Below are positions 6,991-13,654 of a DNA stretch of 15,780 nt, one piece after another. The notes beneath the pieces are model-generated. The model had not been told where the DNA came from and did no database searches. It saw nothing but the letters and a program-made list of their open reading frames with translations. The stretch is from Candidatus Caccovivens faecavium (GTDB lineage Bacteria; Bacillota; Clostridia; Christensenellales; UBA1242), in the NCBI GenBank assembly GCA_018715545.1, contig DVLK01000012.1, positions 1-15,780 on the forward strand, given 5' to 3'. How positions within the stretch are numbered: the stretch's first letter is position 1; each line of letters opens with the position of its first letter. The translations under genes were made by a program, and so were the position numbers.

Positions 6991-7380
6991 GGGGGCGATT
7001 TAGTTTCGACAGAGTTTTATTTAGAAAATGTAAAGCATGTGGCGAATGTCCTGACGCCTAAAACTGGACGCTTAAATAAACGCAGACAAAAATGATAATG
7101 TTGTTTCAATGAACGCTATGCCTTGCGCTGCCTAGTTGAAACTAGCCTGATTAGAGCATAATCTAATTCGCCATGTTTTGAGTTGCCGACAAAACTTTGG
7201 TGTTAAATAGGCAAAACCTTTATGCAAAGTTCTTCCTTATATGCATAAAAAATTTAAAGGAATAGTTATGATAACTTGTTTGTGGGTGACATCATAATGA
7301 AGTTTAATCATAAACTAAACATGTAGAAAAGTTTTCTAAAAGAATTTTGGACTCGGGAGCGTAACCCGACGCCTCCACCA
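6991..7380 (+). ncRNA. ssrA: Transfer-messenger RNA (tmRNA, SsrA)
   Basis: A 390-nt one-piece tmRNA. The 5' end GGGGGCG pairs over 7 bp with CGCCTCC before the encoded ACCA at 7377-7380. TTTCGACAG near the 5' end and GGAC before the T-stem are conserved family sequences. TTTAGAAAA near 7020 can pair with TTTTCTAAA near 7331, forming helix 2. The tag frame starts at GCA (7082) and reads ADKNDNVVSMNAMPCAA, with TAG at 7133-7135. Helix 5 sequence follows (TAGTTGAAACTAGCC). The T-stem TCGGG/CCCGA is intact, but its 7-nt loop is AGCGTAA rather than the usual TTCRANY type. No convincing separate promoter is visible in the end of smpB, so 5' maturation by RNase P from a shared transcript is likely. 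Confidence 0.96.
7082..7135 (+). other. tmRNA tag-peptide reading frame
   Basis: Seventeen codons from the GCA resume codon to TAG encode ADKNDNVVSMNAMPCAA. The final Ala-Ala fits tags that mark proteins for ClpXP-type proteases. Cys at the third-last position, where Leu or Val is common, is less usual. Confidence 0.85.
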
Positions 7381-7530
7381 AATAGGCAAAAACTGCGCTT
7401 TTGCTCATTTTCGAAACAAGTTCGAAAAGTATCGCTCTTGCGCTTGTTTTTGCCTTTGTGCGACCAAGCGCAACTCGCACTCCGTCTTATAGACGACGGG
7501 GTTCCCCGAAAGTGCATGTCACTTTTGGGG
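7381..7530. repeat. Intergenic multi-hairpin repeat, copy 2, left module
   Basis: It begins at the base after the tmRNA CCA. AGGCAAAAAC (7384-7393) pairs perfectly with GTTTTTGCCT (7446-7455), continued by GCGC/GCGC (7395-7398/7440-7443). Inside is the hairpin TTTTCGAA-ACAAG-TTCGAAAA (7408-7428). A GCGACCA...TCGCACTC block follows (7460-7481), then CCCCGAAAGTG/CACTTTTGGGG (7504-7514/7520-7530, loop CATGT). The parts and their order match 196-345. Confidence 0.75.
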
Positions 7531-7535
7531 TGAAT

Positions 7536-7588
7536 TAGCGACCAAACGAAAATCGCATTTCGCTATGCTTCATTGGCGATTTTGTCGC
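7536..7588 (+). repeat. Imperfect palindromic repeat module, forward copy
   Basis: Near-exact reverse complement of 638-688. Its first 21 bases after the leading T also recur, in the same orientation, at 271-291. In this copy it lies between the left module and the ACTTAAAG-containing right module. Confidence 0.75.
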
Positions 7589-7612
7589 GACTTAAAGTTG
7601 TTTGGATTATAG
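7587..7612 (+). repeat. 26-nt direct repeat, first copy
   Basis: Starts GCGACTTAAAGTTG and ends TTATAG. It recurs at 7668-7693 with one mismatch. Confidence 0.7.
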
Positions 7613-7640
7613 AAAATAGCATTGTTCTGTGTTTCTTCTA

Positions 7641-7693
7641 AAACGAAGTGCAGTTTGTGACGCCGTTGCGACTTAAAGTTGTTTGGGTTATAG
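7641..7693 (+). repeat. Right module of repeat family with second 26-nt copy
   Basis: AAACGAAGTGCAGTTTGTGACGC at its start matches the tail of the repeats at 349-428 and 698-777. The 26-nt direct repeat (7668-7693) follows at once. Confidence 0.7.
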
Positions 7694-7889
7694 ATTGTGC
7701 CAATTTTACAAGATTTTTAAGAGAAGAGTGGTGGAAATATTAAGCGCTAGGGCAAATTTTCTTATTTAAGTTTTAAATAAGATGGCTTAAAAAATTCAAA
7801 ATTTTGCCTTAATTTTTAGTAAAAAACTTAATTTTAGGTGTGTTTTTGCTATTTTTTAATAAAAAATAGAGATTTTTAGATTTTTGCTA
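7694..7889. other. Gene-free AT-rich spacer with small hairpins
   Basis: No coding frame is supported. TCTTATTTA/TAAATAAGA forms a 9-bp hairpin near 7760-7782, enclosed by GGGCAAATTT...AAATTTTGCC pairing. A near-perfect palindrome sits at 7849-7869 (CTATTTTTTA and TAAAAAATAG around one A). Its role is unknown; the last could terminate transcripts entering from the left. Confidence 0.4.
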
Positions 7890-7918
7890 TTGACTTATTA
7901 TTTCAGATATGGTAAAAT
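7890..7918 (+). promoter_or_regulatory. Promoter of the coiled-coil protein gene
   Basis: TTGACT (7890-7895) and TAAAAT (7913-7918) are 17 nt apart, close to consensus. Confidence 0.8.
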
Positions 7919-7960
7919 ATGAGTGAATAAAAAATCGTTTGGGTTTAAGGAAGGTGTGTT

Positions 7961-9076
7961 ATGTTAAATTTGTTAAGTGCAAATGTTGAATCAACCTTGA
8001 TGGAAGTATTCATCATTCTTGGTGTTGTTATTGCAGCAAGCTTAATCATCTATTTTATTTGGGAGGCTGTTTTATCATATTCCGCAAAAAAGAAAGGTGA
8101 TGATAAGAAAACTACAACTACTGCTAATAAGACTAATGAAGCAAATGTCCAAAGTTATACTTTTGAAGAACAACCAAAACTTCTTGAAAATACCAACATC
8201 GTTGATGTTGACACTGACAAGGCTCAGGAAGAGGAGCAGGAGATAGAAGAAGCAGAGTCTGAGGAAGAGCGTTTAAATCGCGAAAGAAGAGAATATCTCG
8301 AAAGACGCCGTCAAGAACTTATAAGAAAACTTCAAGAAGAACAAGACGAGCAAGAGGAAGAGGTCGAAGAGCCTGAGGAAGAACAAGACGAAGAAGTTGA
8401 AGAAGAAACTGTTGTTGAAGAAGAAGAGGAAGTAGAGGAGTCTGAGCAAGAAGAGGACAATAGTGCCGAAGAAATTGCAAGACTTCAAGCTGAAAAAGAG
8501 GAGCTTCTTAAAGAGAAAGAAAGATATGAAGAAATGTGCAGAGCTCTTGAAGAGGAAAAACAACAACTTCTTGAAAGCGTAGAGGCTAACAGCAATCTTC
8601 CAGTTGTTGTAGCTCCAAAGCTTACATTAGAGGATTTGGAAGAGCGTTTACGCGAAGCAGAAGAAAAGTTAAAAGCAAATGAAAAAGATTTGAAACAATG
8701 CAAGAAAGACTTTGTTCCTCTTAACAGGATCTGGAAAACACATGAGAAAGATAAGAAGAAACTTGAAAGAAAAGAAGCTAAGGTTGCTAAACAAAAAGTT
8801 ATGCTTTATGGTGTAAACAACTATGAAGATATTGACGAAGAGAAAGCAAGAAAGCTCGCTGAGGATCTTGACCTCTATGATGGACTTAAACTTTCTGTTC
8901 AACATTGCGAAGAGGTTATGGAGAAGAATGCAGACAGGTATCCACTTCTTAAAAAGATGTATGAAGTTTTGAAGCGTCAAAACACTGAACTCAAAGATGA
9001 AATTAAGTCATTGAGAGAACAGATTGCTGAAATTGAAGCGGAACAAGAAAATCCTAGCGAAGGCGAAGAAGAATAG
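7961..9076 (+). CDS. Membrane-anchored acidic coiled-coil protein, function unknown
   Basis: A 371-residue protein that I do not recognise. One TM helix spans about residues 14-40, followed by a basic stop-transfer patch (KKKGDDKK). The long C-terminal part should therefore lie in the cytoplasm with the N-terminus outside. Residues 44-86 are polar linker. Residues 87-170 are extremely Glu-rich, with a short Arg-rich helix (104-123) inside. Residues 170-210 and about 222-280 are heptad-like coiled coil. About 245-340 is less repetitive and contains the only Trp after the membrane (FVPLNRIWKTHEKDKKK), MLYGVNNYEDIDEEKA and DLYDGLKLSVQHCEEVM, and looks like a real folded domain. A last coil spans 335-362. 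The topology resembles the division regulator EzrA, but I see no sequence relation. RBS AAGGAAGG precedes the ATG. It has its own promoter and terminator, so it is monocistronic. Confidence 0.9.
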   Translation: MLNLLSANVESTLMEVFIILGVVIAASLIIYFIWEAVLSYSAKKKGDDKKTTTTANKTNEANVQSYTFEEQPKLLENTNIVDVDTDKAQEEEQEIEEAESEEERLNRERREYLERRRQELIRKLQEEQDEQEEEVEEPEEEQDEEVEEETVVEEEEEVEESEQEEDNSAEEIARLQAEKEELLKEKERYEEMCRALEEEKQQLLESVEANSNLPVVVAPKLTLEDLEERLREAEEKLKANEKDLKQCKKDFVPLNRIWKTHEKDKKKLERKEAKVAKQKVMLYGVNNYEDIDEEKARKLAEDLDLYDGLKLSVQHCEEVMEKNADRYPLLKKMYEVLKRQNTELKDEIKSLREQIAEIEAEQENPSEGEEE

Positions 9077-9085
9077 CTAAAAATT

Positions 9086-9125
9086 AAAAAATAGTCGTTA
9101 TTGATTTAAGTAACGGCTATTTTTT
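9086..9125 (+). terminator. Intrinsic terminator of the coiled-coil gene
   Basis: AAAAAATAGTCGTTA (9086-9100) pairs with TAACGGCTATTTTTT (9111-9125), 15 bp with one G-T pair and a 10-nt loop, ending in T residues. Confidence 0.9.
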
Positions 9126-9187
9126 ATTGATTTTGTTTAACTTTTTTAATTATTATAGTGATTTTATTGTAAATTTGTTAAAATATT

Positions 9188-9215
9188 TTGTGAAAATAAA
9201 AATATTTGCTATACT
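9188..9215 (+). promoter_or_regulatory. Candidate promoter of a short RNA
   Basis: TTGTGA (9188-9193) and TATACT (9210-9215) are 16 nt apart, with an extended -10 TG (TGCTATACT). Confidence 0.5.
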
Positions 9216-9221
9216 AAATAT

Positions 9222-9314
9222 GGTAAGTATTTTTGCTTAGGATGTATGGCTATTACACTTTTGCGCAGACAGCAGAAATAAATGTAAAAATGCTAGCAAG
9301 TTGCTAGCATTTTT
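9222..9314 (+). ncRNA. Candidate small RNA or short leader transcript
   Basis: A promoter ends at 9215 and a very strong hairpin with a T-run ends at 9314, so a transcript of about 90-95 nt is predicted. It matches no riboswitch that I recognise. A 21-codon frame (9242-9307, starting MYGYYTFAQ) lies within it but lacks a properly spaced RBS and ends inside the terminator. Coding is therefore doubtful. Confidence 0.35.
9286..9314 (+). terminator. Strong intrinsic terminator
   Basis: AAAAATGCTAGCA (9286-9298) and TGCTAGCATTTTT (9302-9314) form a perfect 13-bp stem with a 3-nt loop. It lies upstream of the ATPase promoter, so it ends a separate short transcript. Confidence 0.85.
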
Positions 9315-9389
9315 GTTATAAAAGTTTTGTCTATTTTATTATTGATTTTTCAGAGTTTTTAAATTTTTATAAAAAATATTGATTTAATT

Positions 9390-9417
9390 TTGCAAAATTT
9401 GTTTTATTTGATATAAT
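9390..9417 (+). promoter_or_regulatory. Promoter of the P-type ATPase operon
   Basis: TTGCAA (9390-9395) and consensus TATAAT (9412-9417) are 16 nt apart, with an extended -10 TG. The start codon at 9427 is only nine bases after the -10, which leaves almost no 5' leader. Confidence 0.75.
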
Positions 9418-9426
9418 CTAAATATT

Positions 9427-12201
9427 ATGGTAGATAAGGCGTATAGCAAAAGTGCTGAAATAGTTTTAAATGAAGCAAAAAGCTCTAATAATGGGCTTGA
9501 TACTTTTGATGCGCAAAATCGTCTAAAAAAAGATGGGAAAAATCTCATTGTAGGCAAAAAGAAAAAAAGTGAATTTGTTAAATTTTTAGGACAATTCAAA
9601 GATATTTTAATCATTGTTTTACTTGTCAGCTGTATCGTCAGTGTAGTTATCGGTATTATAGAAAAAAGCGTAAATGAATTTATTGATGCTGGCATTATTC
9701 TTCTTGTTGTTTTAATCAACTCTATTATTGGCTATGTTCAAGAGCATAAGAGCGAAAAGGCGATGCAGGCACTTAAAAATTTGACCAAACCATATTGTAA
9801 GGTTATGCGAGATGGCAAGGTTGTCAAGGTTAAAAGTGAAGAAGTTGTTGTTGGCGATATTGTGGTGCTTGAAGCGGGTGACATTGTGCCAGCAGATGTT
9901 AGACTTATTGAAACTAACTCTTTAAAGATTGAAGAGAGCGCCTTGACGGGCGAAAGTGAAGCTTGTGAAAAAGAAGCAAGTTTGATTTTAGATGAAAAAA
10001 CTGTTTTAAATGATAGAAAAAATATGGCTTATATGGGCAGTGTTGTGACTTACGGGCGTGGCAGGGGCGTTGTGACAAGTTCTGGTATGCAGACGGAAAT
10101 TGGCAAGATTGCCTCTGTTTTAGGTGAAATTAAAGACGAAACCACTCCTCTTACTAAGCGCATAAAGGTGACTAGTTTGTGGCTCACGGGCATTGTACTT
10201 ATGATTGCCTTAATTATTTTCATTGTTGGTATTTTGACAGGCGCAAACATATTCTCATCATTTACTATGGCAATTGCGGTTGCTGTGTGTGCGATACCTG
10301 AGGGATTGCCAACCTGTGTTACTATCACGCTTTCTATGGGTGTCAAGAGGATGAGTGAACAGCGTGCCATAGTAAAAACACTACCAGCAGTCGAAACTCT
10401 CGGCTCGACAGAAATCATCTGTACGGATAAGACAGGAACACTTACACTTAACAAAATGACAGTAAAAAAAGCCTTTTTCTTTGATGACTGTTTAAAGGAT
10501 TTTAACAGCCTTAATTTTGCCGTTCAAAATGTTAATGCAAGCACAATTAAGCTTCAAAAGAAAGAGGAAAAGGTAGTTAAACTATATGAAACTAACAAAA
10601 CGCTTCAACTTTTTTTGACTGGCATGGTGCTTTGCAATGATGTGCAGATTAAGCTAGAAAATGATAATTTAACATGCATTGGAGATCCAACTGAGGTTGC
10701 GCTTGTCCACTTAGGCTATCGTTTTGGTGCAAACAAAGAGCTTTTAGAGGGTAAATTCTCGCGCATTGGAGAAGTTCCATTTGAAAGTGACAGAAAGATG
10801 ATGTCCACGGTAAATAATGTCAATGGTGAGAGATGTGTTTTCACGAAAGGGGCGTTAGATAGCGTGCTTGATAGGTGTAAATATGTTTTAAAAGATGGCA
10901 AAAAGCTTAAAATTACAGAAAAATATAAAGAAGAAATATTCAAACAGAACGCTCTTATGGCATCAAGCGCACTTAGAGTGCTTGCTCTTGCATACAAGAA
11001 AGAGAAGGAAAATCTTAAAAAATATACCTCTGAAAACATAGAAAATGATTTAATTTTTGTTGGCTTAATTGGTATGATTGACCCTCCACGCGAAGAGGTG
11101 GCAACTTCTATTAAGACTTGCAAAGAAGCAGGAATTACTGTTGTAATGATAACAGGCGACAACAAAGATACAGCTTTTGCAATTGGGAAAGAGCTTGGAA
11201 TTAGTCAAGATAAAAAGGAGGTCATCTCTGGGGCTGAACTTGATAAATTCAGCGCAGATGATTGGAAAAGTAAAATTCAAAACTATCATATTTTTGCGCG
11301 CGTCAGCCCTGAACATAAGGTGAAAATTGTAAAAGCACTTAAAGCAAATGATAAAATTGTTGCGATGATAGGTGATGGCGTCAATGATGCTCCTGCAATT
11401 AAAGTCGTTGACATTGGTGTAGGCATGGGCATAACAGGTACTGATGTCACCAAAGAGGCAGCCGATATGATTTTGACCGATGACAACTTCTCCACTGTGG
11501 TTGGCGCAGTTAAGGAAGGTAGGAAGATTTATCAAAACATTTTAAAAATTATTGAATTTTTGCTTGGAACATGTTTTGCTGAACTTTTTGCAATTTCGCT
11601 TATTACCTGCATTTTCCGCGACCATACCTTCTTTTCGCCAGTACTGCTATTATGGATAAACTTTGTCAGCGACACATTTGTGGGACTAGCACTCGGCTTT
11701 GAAAAAGCAGAAGATGATATTATGAAAAATAGGCCCGTTAAGACCTCTGGTAACCTATTTAAAGGCAAGGTGGGATTTAACATCTTTTGTTCGGCGATAT
11801 TTGTTTCTATTGTTTTAATTGTTTTATATATCGTTTTAGACGAAGTTTTCCATTTGCAATCAGAATTTGTAACAACAGTATGCTTTATCTATTTGGTGTT
11901 CACTGAACTTTTCCATGCATACAATCTTAAAAGCGATACTCAGAGTTTATTCCATAAAAATCCATTTGACAATAAGGTGTTAAACTATGGGTTTTTATTG
12001 TCAGCATTACTTACCATAATCATTGTTTTGTTGCCAGTAGCGCCAATTCAAACAGCGTTCGGAATTATGATGATTGACTGGTGGGGATGGCTTCTTGCGA
12101 TTGGACTTGCACTTTTAATTATTCCATATATAGAACTTGTAAAGGTTATTGTTAGGCAATTTAAAAAGCGAAAGATGAGGGCGTATGAAACGAAAAAGTA
12201 A
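9427..12201 (+). CDS. P-type cation-transporting ATPase (PMR1/SERCA-like, probably Ca2+)
   Basis: A 924-residue P2A-type ATPase that uses ATP to export a cation, most likely Ca2+, across the cytoplasmic membrane. It has the full motif set: actuator loop TGES (174-177), PEGLP in M4 (291-295), phosphorylated Asp334 in DKTGTLT, KGA in the nucleotide domain, TGDN (576-579), and GDGVNDAP (649-656). Ten TM helices fit, with M1/M2 near 55-100 and M5-M10 after about 705. By-eye alignment with SERCA places Glu292, Glu719, Asn745 and Asp749 at Ca2+-ligand positions. Cys716 replaces the M5 Asn and Ser748 the M6 Thr, so one high-affinity site is more likely than two. The N-terminus (AYSKSAEIVLNEAKSSNNGLD) is the usual cation-ATPase N domain, which supports the ATG, although no Shine-Dalgarno precedes it. 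Its stop overlaps the next gene by 17 nt. Confidence 0.94.
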   Translation: MVDKAYSKSAEIVLNEAKSSNNGLDTFDAQNRLKKDGKNLIVGKKKKSEFVKFLGQFKDILIIVLLVSCIVSVVIGIIEKSVNEFIDAGIILLVVLINSIIGYVQEHKSEKAMQALKNLTKPYCKVMRDGKVVKVKSEEVVVGDIVVLEAGDIVPADVRLIETNSLKIEESALTGESEACEKEASLILDEKTVLNDRKNMAYMGSVVTYGRGRGVVTSSGMQTEIGKIASVLGEIKDETTPLTKRIKVTSLWLTGIVLMIALIIFIVGILTGANIFSSFTMAIAVAVCAIPEGLPTCVTITLSMGVKRMSEQRAIVKTLPAVETLGSTEIICTDKTGTLTLNKMTVKKAFFFDDCLKDFNSLNFAVQNVNASTIKLQKKEEKVVKLYETNKTLQLFLTGMVLCNDVQIKLENDNLTCIGDPTEVALVHLGYRFGANKELLEGKFSRIGEVPFESDRKMMSTVNNVNGERCVFTKGALDSVLDRCKYVLKDGKKLKITEKYKEEIFKQNALMASSALRVLALAYKKEKENLKKYTSENIENDLIFVGLIGMIDPPREEVATSIKTCKEAGITVVMITGDNKDTAFAIGKELGISQDKKEVISGAELDKFSADDWKSKIQNYHIFARVSPEHKVKIVKALKANDKIVAMIGDGVNDAPAIKVVDIGVGMGITGTDVTKEAADMILTDDNFSTVVGAVKEGRKIYQNILKIIEFLLGTCFAELFAISLITCIFRDHTFFSPVLLLWINFVSDTFVGLALGFEKAEDDIMKNRPVKTSGNLFKGKVGFNIFCSAIFVSIVLIVLYIVLDEVFHLQSEFVTTVCFIYLVFTELFHAYNLKSDTQSLFHKNPFDNKVLNYGFLLSALLTIIIVLLPVAPIQTAFGIMMIDWWGWLLAIGLALLIIPYIELVKVIVRQFKKRKMRAYETKK

Positions 12202-13480
12202 GATTTTTGATTTGAGCGCAATTTCCATCATAGCTTGCGATTGTATTCAAGGAATACTGCTGATTTTTATTGATTTGTTCCTTGTTTCTAATGTTTTAAA
12301 AGACACGAACTATGATATTTCATACAAAATAATACAGATTGCGTTGTTTTACATAATTTACTATGGTGTGTTAGGAGTTAGCTATCTTTTTTCGGGCTAT
12401 TATCTAAAAAATCATAACAAAAGCGTGTTTGTATCAATTGGGGCGTTCGGATTTACTATTGTCATTGTGTTAATATATTTTTTAAGAGGGCAGTTAATCA
12501 CATTTTTACCGCTCATTGCCTTTCTCTATGGTTTTAGCTTTGGTTTTTACTCGCCAGGGTATCACAATCTCACATCAGAAACAATATCAAGCAAGCATCA
12601 AGTGCGATTTTTTGCTGTTAAGCGTATAGCCTTTCAGGGCGTATATGTTATTTTTCCAATAACTTTCGGTTTTATTGACAGTATTGACTTTTCAATCGTA
12701 ATTATCATCATGGCAATTCTTTGTGTAGCTCTTGTCGTATTTTCCTTCTTAATTCGACCAAAAAAAGTCTTTAAATTGTCTTTTAATATTAGGAAATTTT
12801 ATAGGTATCTAAAAAACAACAAACAAAGCACCGAACCTTTACGATTTGTCTATCTGTCCAACTTTTTTAGAGGTGCTTCTGTTGACTGCTTTACCACATT
12901 TTTAACCATTCTTGTTTGGATAGGAGTTCAGTCCACTTCAACGCTTGGTATTCTTCAATCCGTTTTTACGCTTTTGTCTATTGTAACTCTATTTTTATAT
13001 CTTCGTTATTATCGAAAAAAGCGCTCAAAGGCATTTATCTTCCCTGTGTTTATAATAGTGTGTATCTCTGTTTTAAGCATCATTCTAACCGAGGGAACAA
13101 GCATGGTGGCGATAACAATCTTTTATGCTGTTTACACAATTTTGAATGTCATTTACATTTCAATTTCAGATAGTCGCAAAGCTGGTGTGGTGAGAATGTT
13201 GTCGCTTCATTCTCATATCTTGGAAAGTACTGCTATGATGGAATTTAGTTTGGCAGTAGGACGAGTTCTCTCATCTATATTATTGTTATTAGCGGGACTT
13301 TTTGATGGGCTAATTGGTAGTGATTTAAACATTTTCCTTCTTGTGACACTTGGTGTTATTGCTGTGTTTTATGTCTTTTTCGGGCTGTCGCTTTATTGGA
13401 TTGAGAAGAGCTTGATTAGACAAGACGATCAATTCCATAAAATTCATGTCAATGAGTTATACGAAAAAGTAGAGGACTAA
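12185..13480 (+). CDS. MFS-like 12-TM membrane transporter
   Basis: A 431-residue polytopic membrane protein with about 12 hydrophobic segments: roughly 14-36, 50-72, 80-99, 105-124, 147-165, 169-190, 224-248, 254-273, 283-301, 306-327, 350-374 and 381-407. A basic cytoplasmic loop (191-219, RPKKVFKL...) splits it into two halves of six, the plan of the major facilitator superfamily. The short loop GFSFGFYSPGYHNLTSE (116-132) resembles the TM4-5 area of MFS proteins. The substrate is unknown. The ATG lies inside the last codons of the ATPase gene (17-nt overlap) behind GATGAGGG, so expression is probably coupled. A functional partnership with the cation ATPase is an inference from this overlap. 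The tail of about 25 residues is charged and cytoplasmic. Confidence 0.8.
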   Translation: MKRKSKIFDLSAISIIACDCIQGILLIFIDLFLVSNVLKDTNYDISYKIIQIALFYIIYYGVLGVSYLFSGYYLKNHNKSVFVSIGAFGFTIVIVLIYFLRGQLITFLPLIAFLYGFSFGFYSPGYHNLTSETISSKHQVRFFAVKRIAFQGVYVIFPITFGFIDSIDFSIVIIIMAILCVALVVFSFLIRPKKVFKLSFNIRKFYRYLKNNKQSTEPLRFVYLSNFFRGASVDCFTTFLTILVWIGVQSTSTLGILQSVFTLLSIVTLFLYLRYYRKKRSKAFIFPVFIIVCISVLSIILTEGTSMVAITIFYAVYTILNVIYISISDSRKAGVVRMLSLHSHILESTAMMEFSLAVGRVLSSILLLLAGLFDGLIGSDLNIFLLVTLGVIAVFYVFFGLSLYWIEKSLIRQDDQFHKIHVNELYEKVED

Positions 13481-13490
13481 GGTCAAATCA

Positions 13491-13569
13491 TTTTGAAACT
13501 AGCAGAATAAACAAGAAAAAAGGAGTTCTACTTTTAAAGTAAAACTCTTTTTTATAATTAGTTTCAAAA
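13491..13569. terminator. Nested bidirectional terminator between convergent genes
   Basis: The inner hairpin 13516-13553 has an A-rich left arm and a T-rich right arm (AAAAAAGGAGTT...AACTCTTTTTT with small mismatches), so it can stop transcription from both sides. It is enclosed by a perfect 11-bp outer pair, TTTTGAAACTA (13491-13501) and TAGTTTCAAAA (13559-13569). It serves both the MFS gene and the ABC operon. Confidence 0.75.
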
Positions 13570-13654
13570 ATTATAGACAGATTAAATACTTTTGAAACAG
13601 ATAAAAATTTGATAAGTAGTGTATAAAGTGTTTGAATTTTAAGATTACTGAGTT

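Noticed and set aside
7308..7517. Minus-strand frame over the tmRNA 3' end
   Set aside because: It overlaps the structured tmRNA acceptor region and the repeat module; no RBS or homology signal.
7350..7700. Integration (att) site of a mobile element at the ssrA 3' end
   Set aside because: ssrA ends are common targets, but no integrase or second partial copy of the ssrA end is visible in the window.
8200..8480. Low-complexity Glu-rich stretch as a sequencing artefact or frameshift
   Set aside because: The frame stays open on both sides with varied Glu codons (GAA/GAG) and other residues interspersed, so it looks like genuine coding sequence.
9242..9307. 21-codon small protein gene (MYGYYTFAQ...)
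   Set aside because: No correctly spaced ribosome binding site, and the stop codon is buried in the terminator hairpin; retained only as a note under the small-RNA finding.
9222..9426. Mn2+ (yybP-ykoY) or other metal riboswitch before the P-type ATPase
   Set aside because: The conserved loop sequences of these riboswitches are not present, and a closer promoter (9390-9417) lies downstream of the terminator, so the hairpin is not in the ATPase leader.
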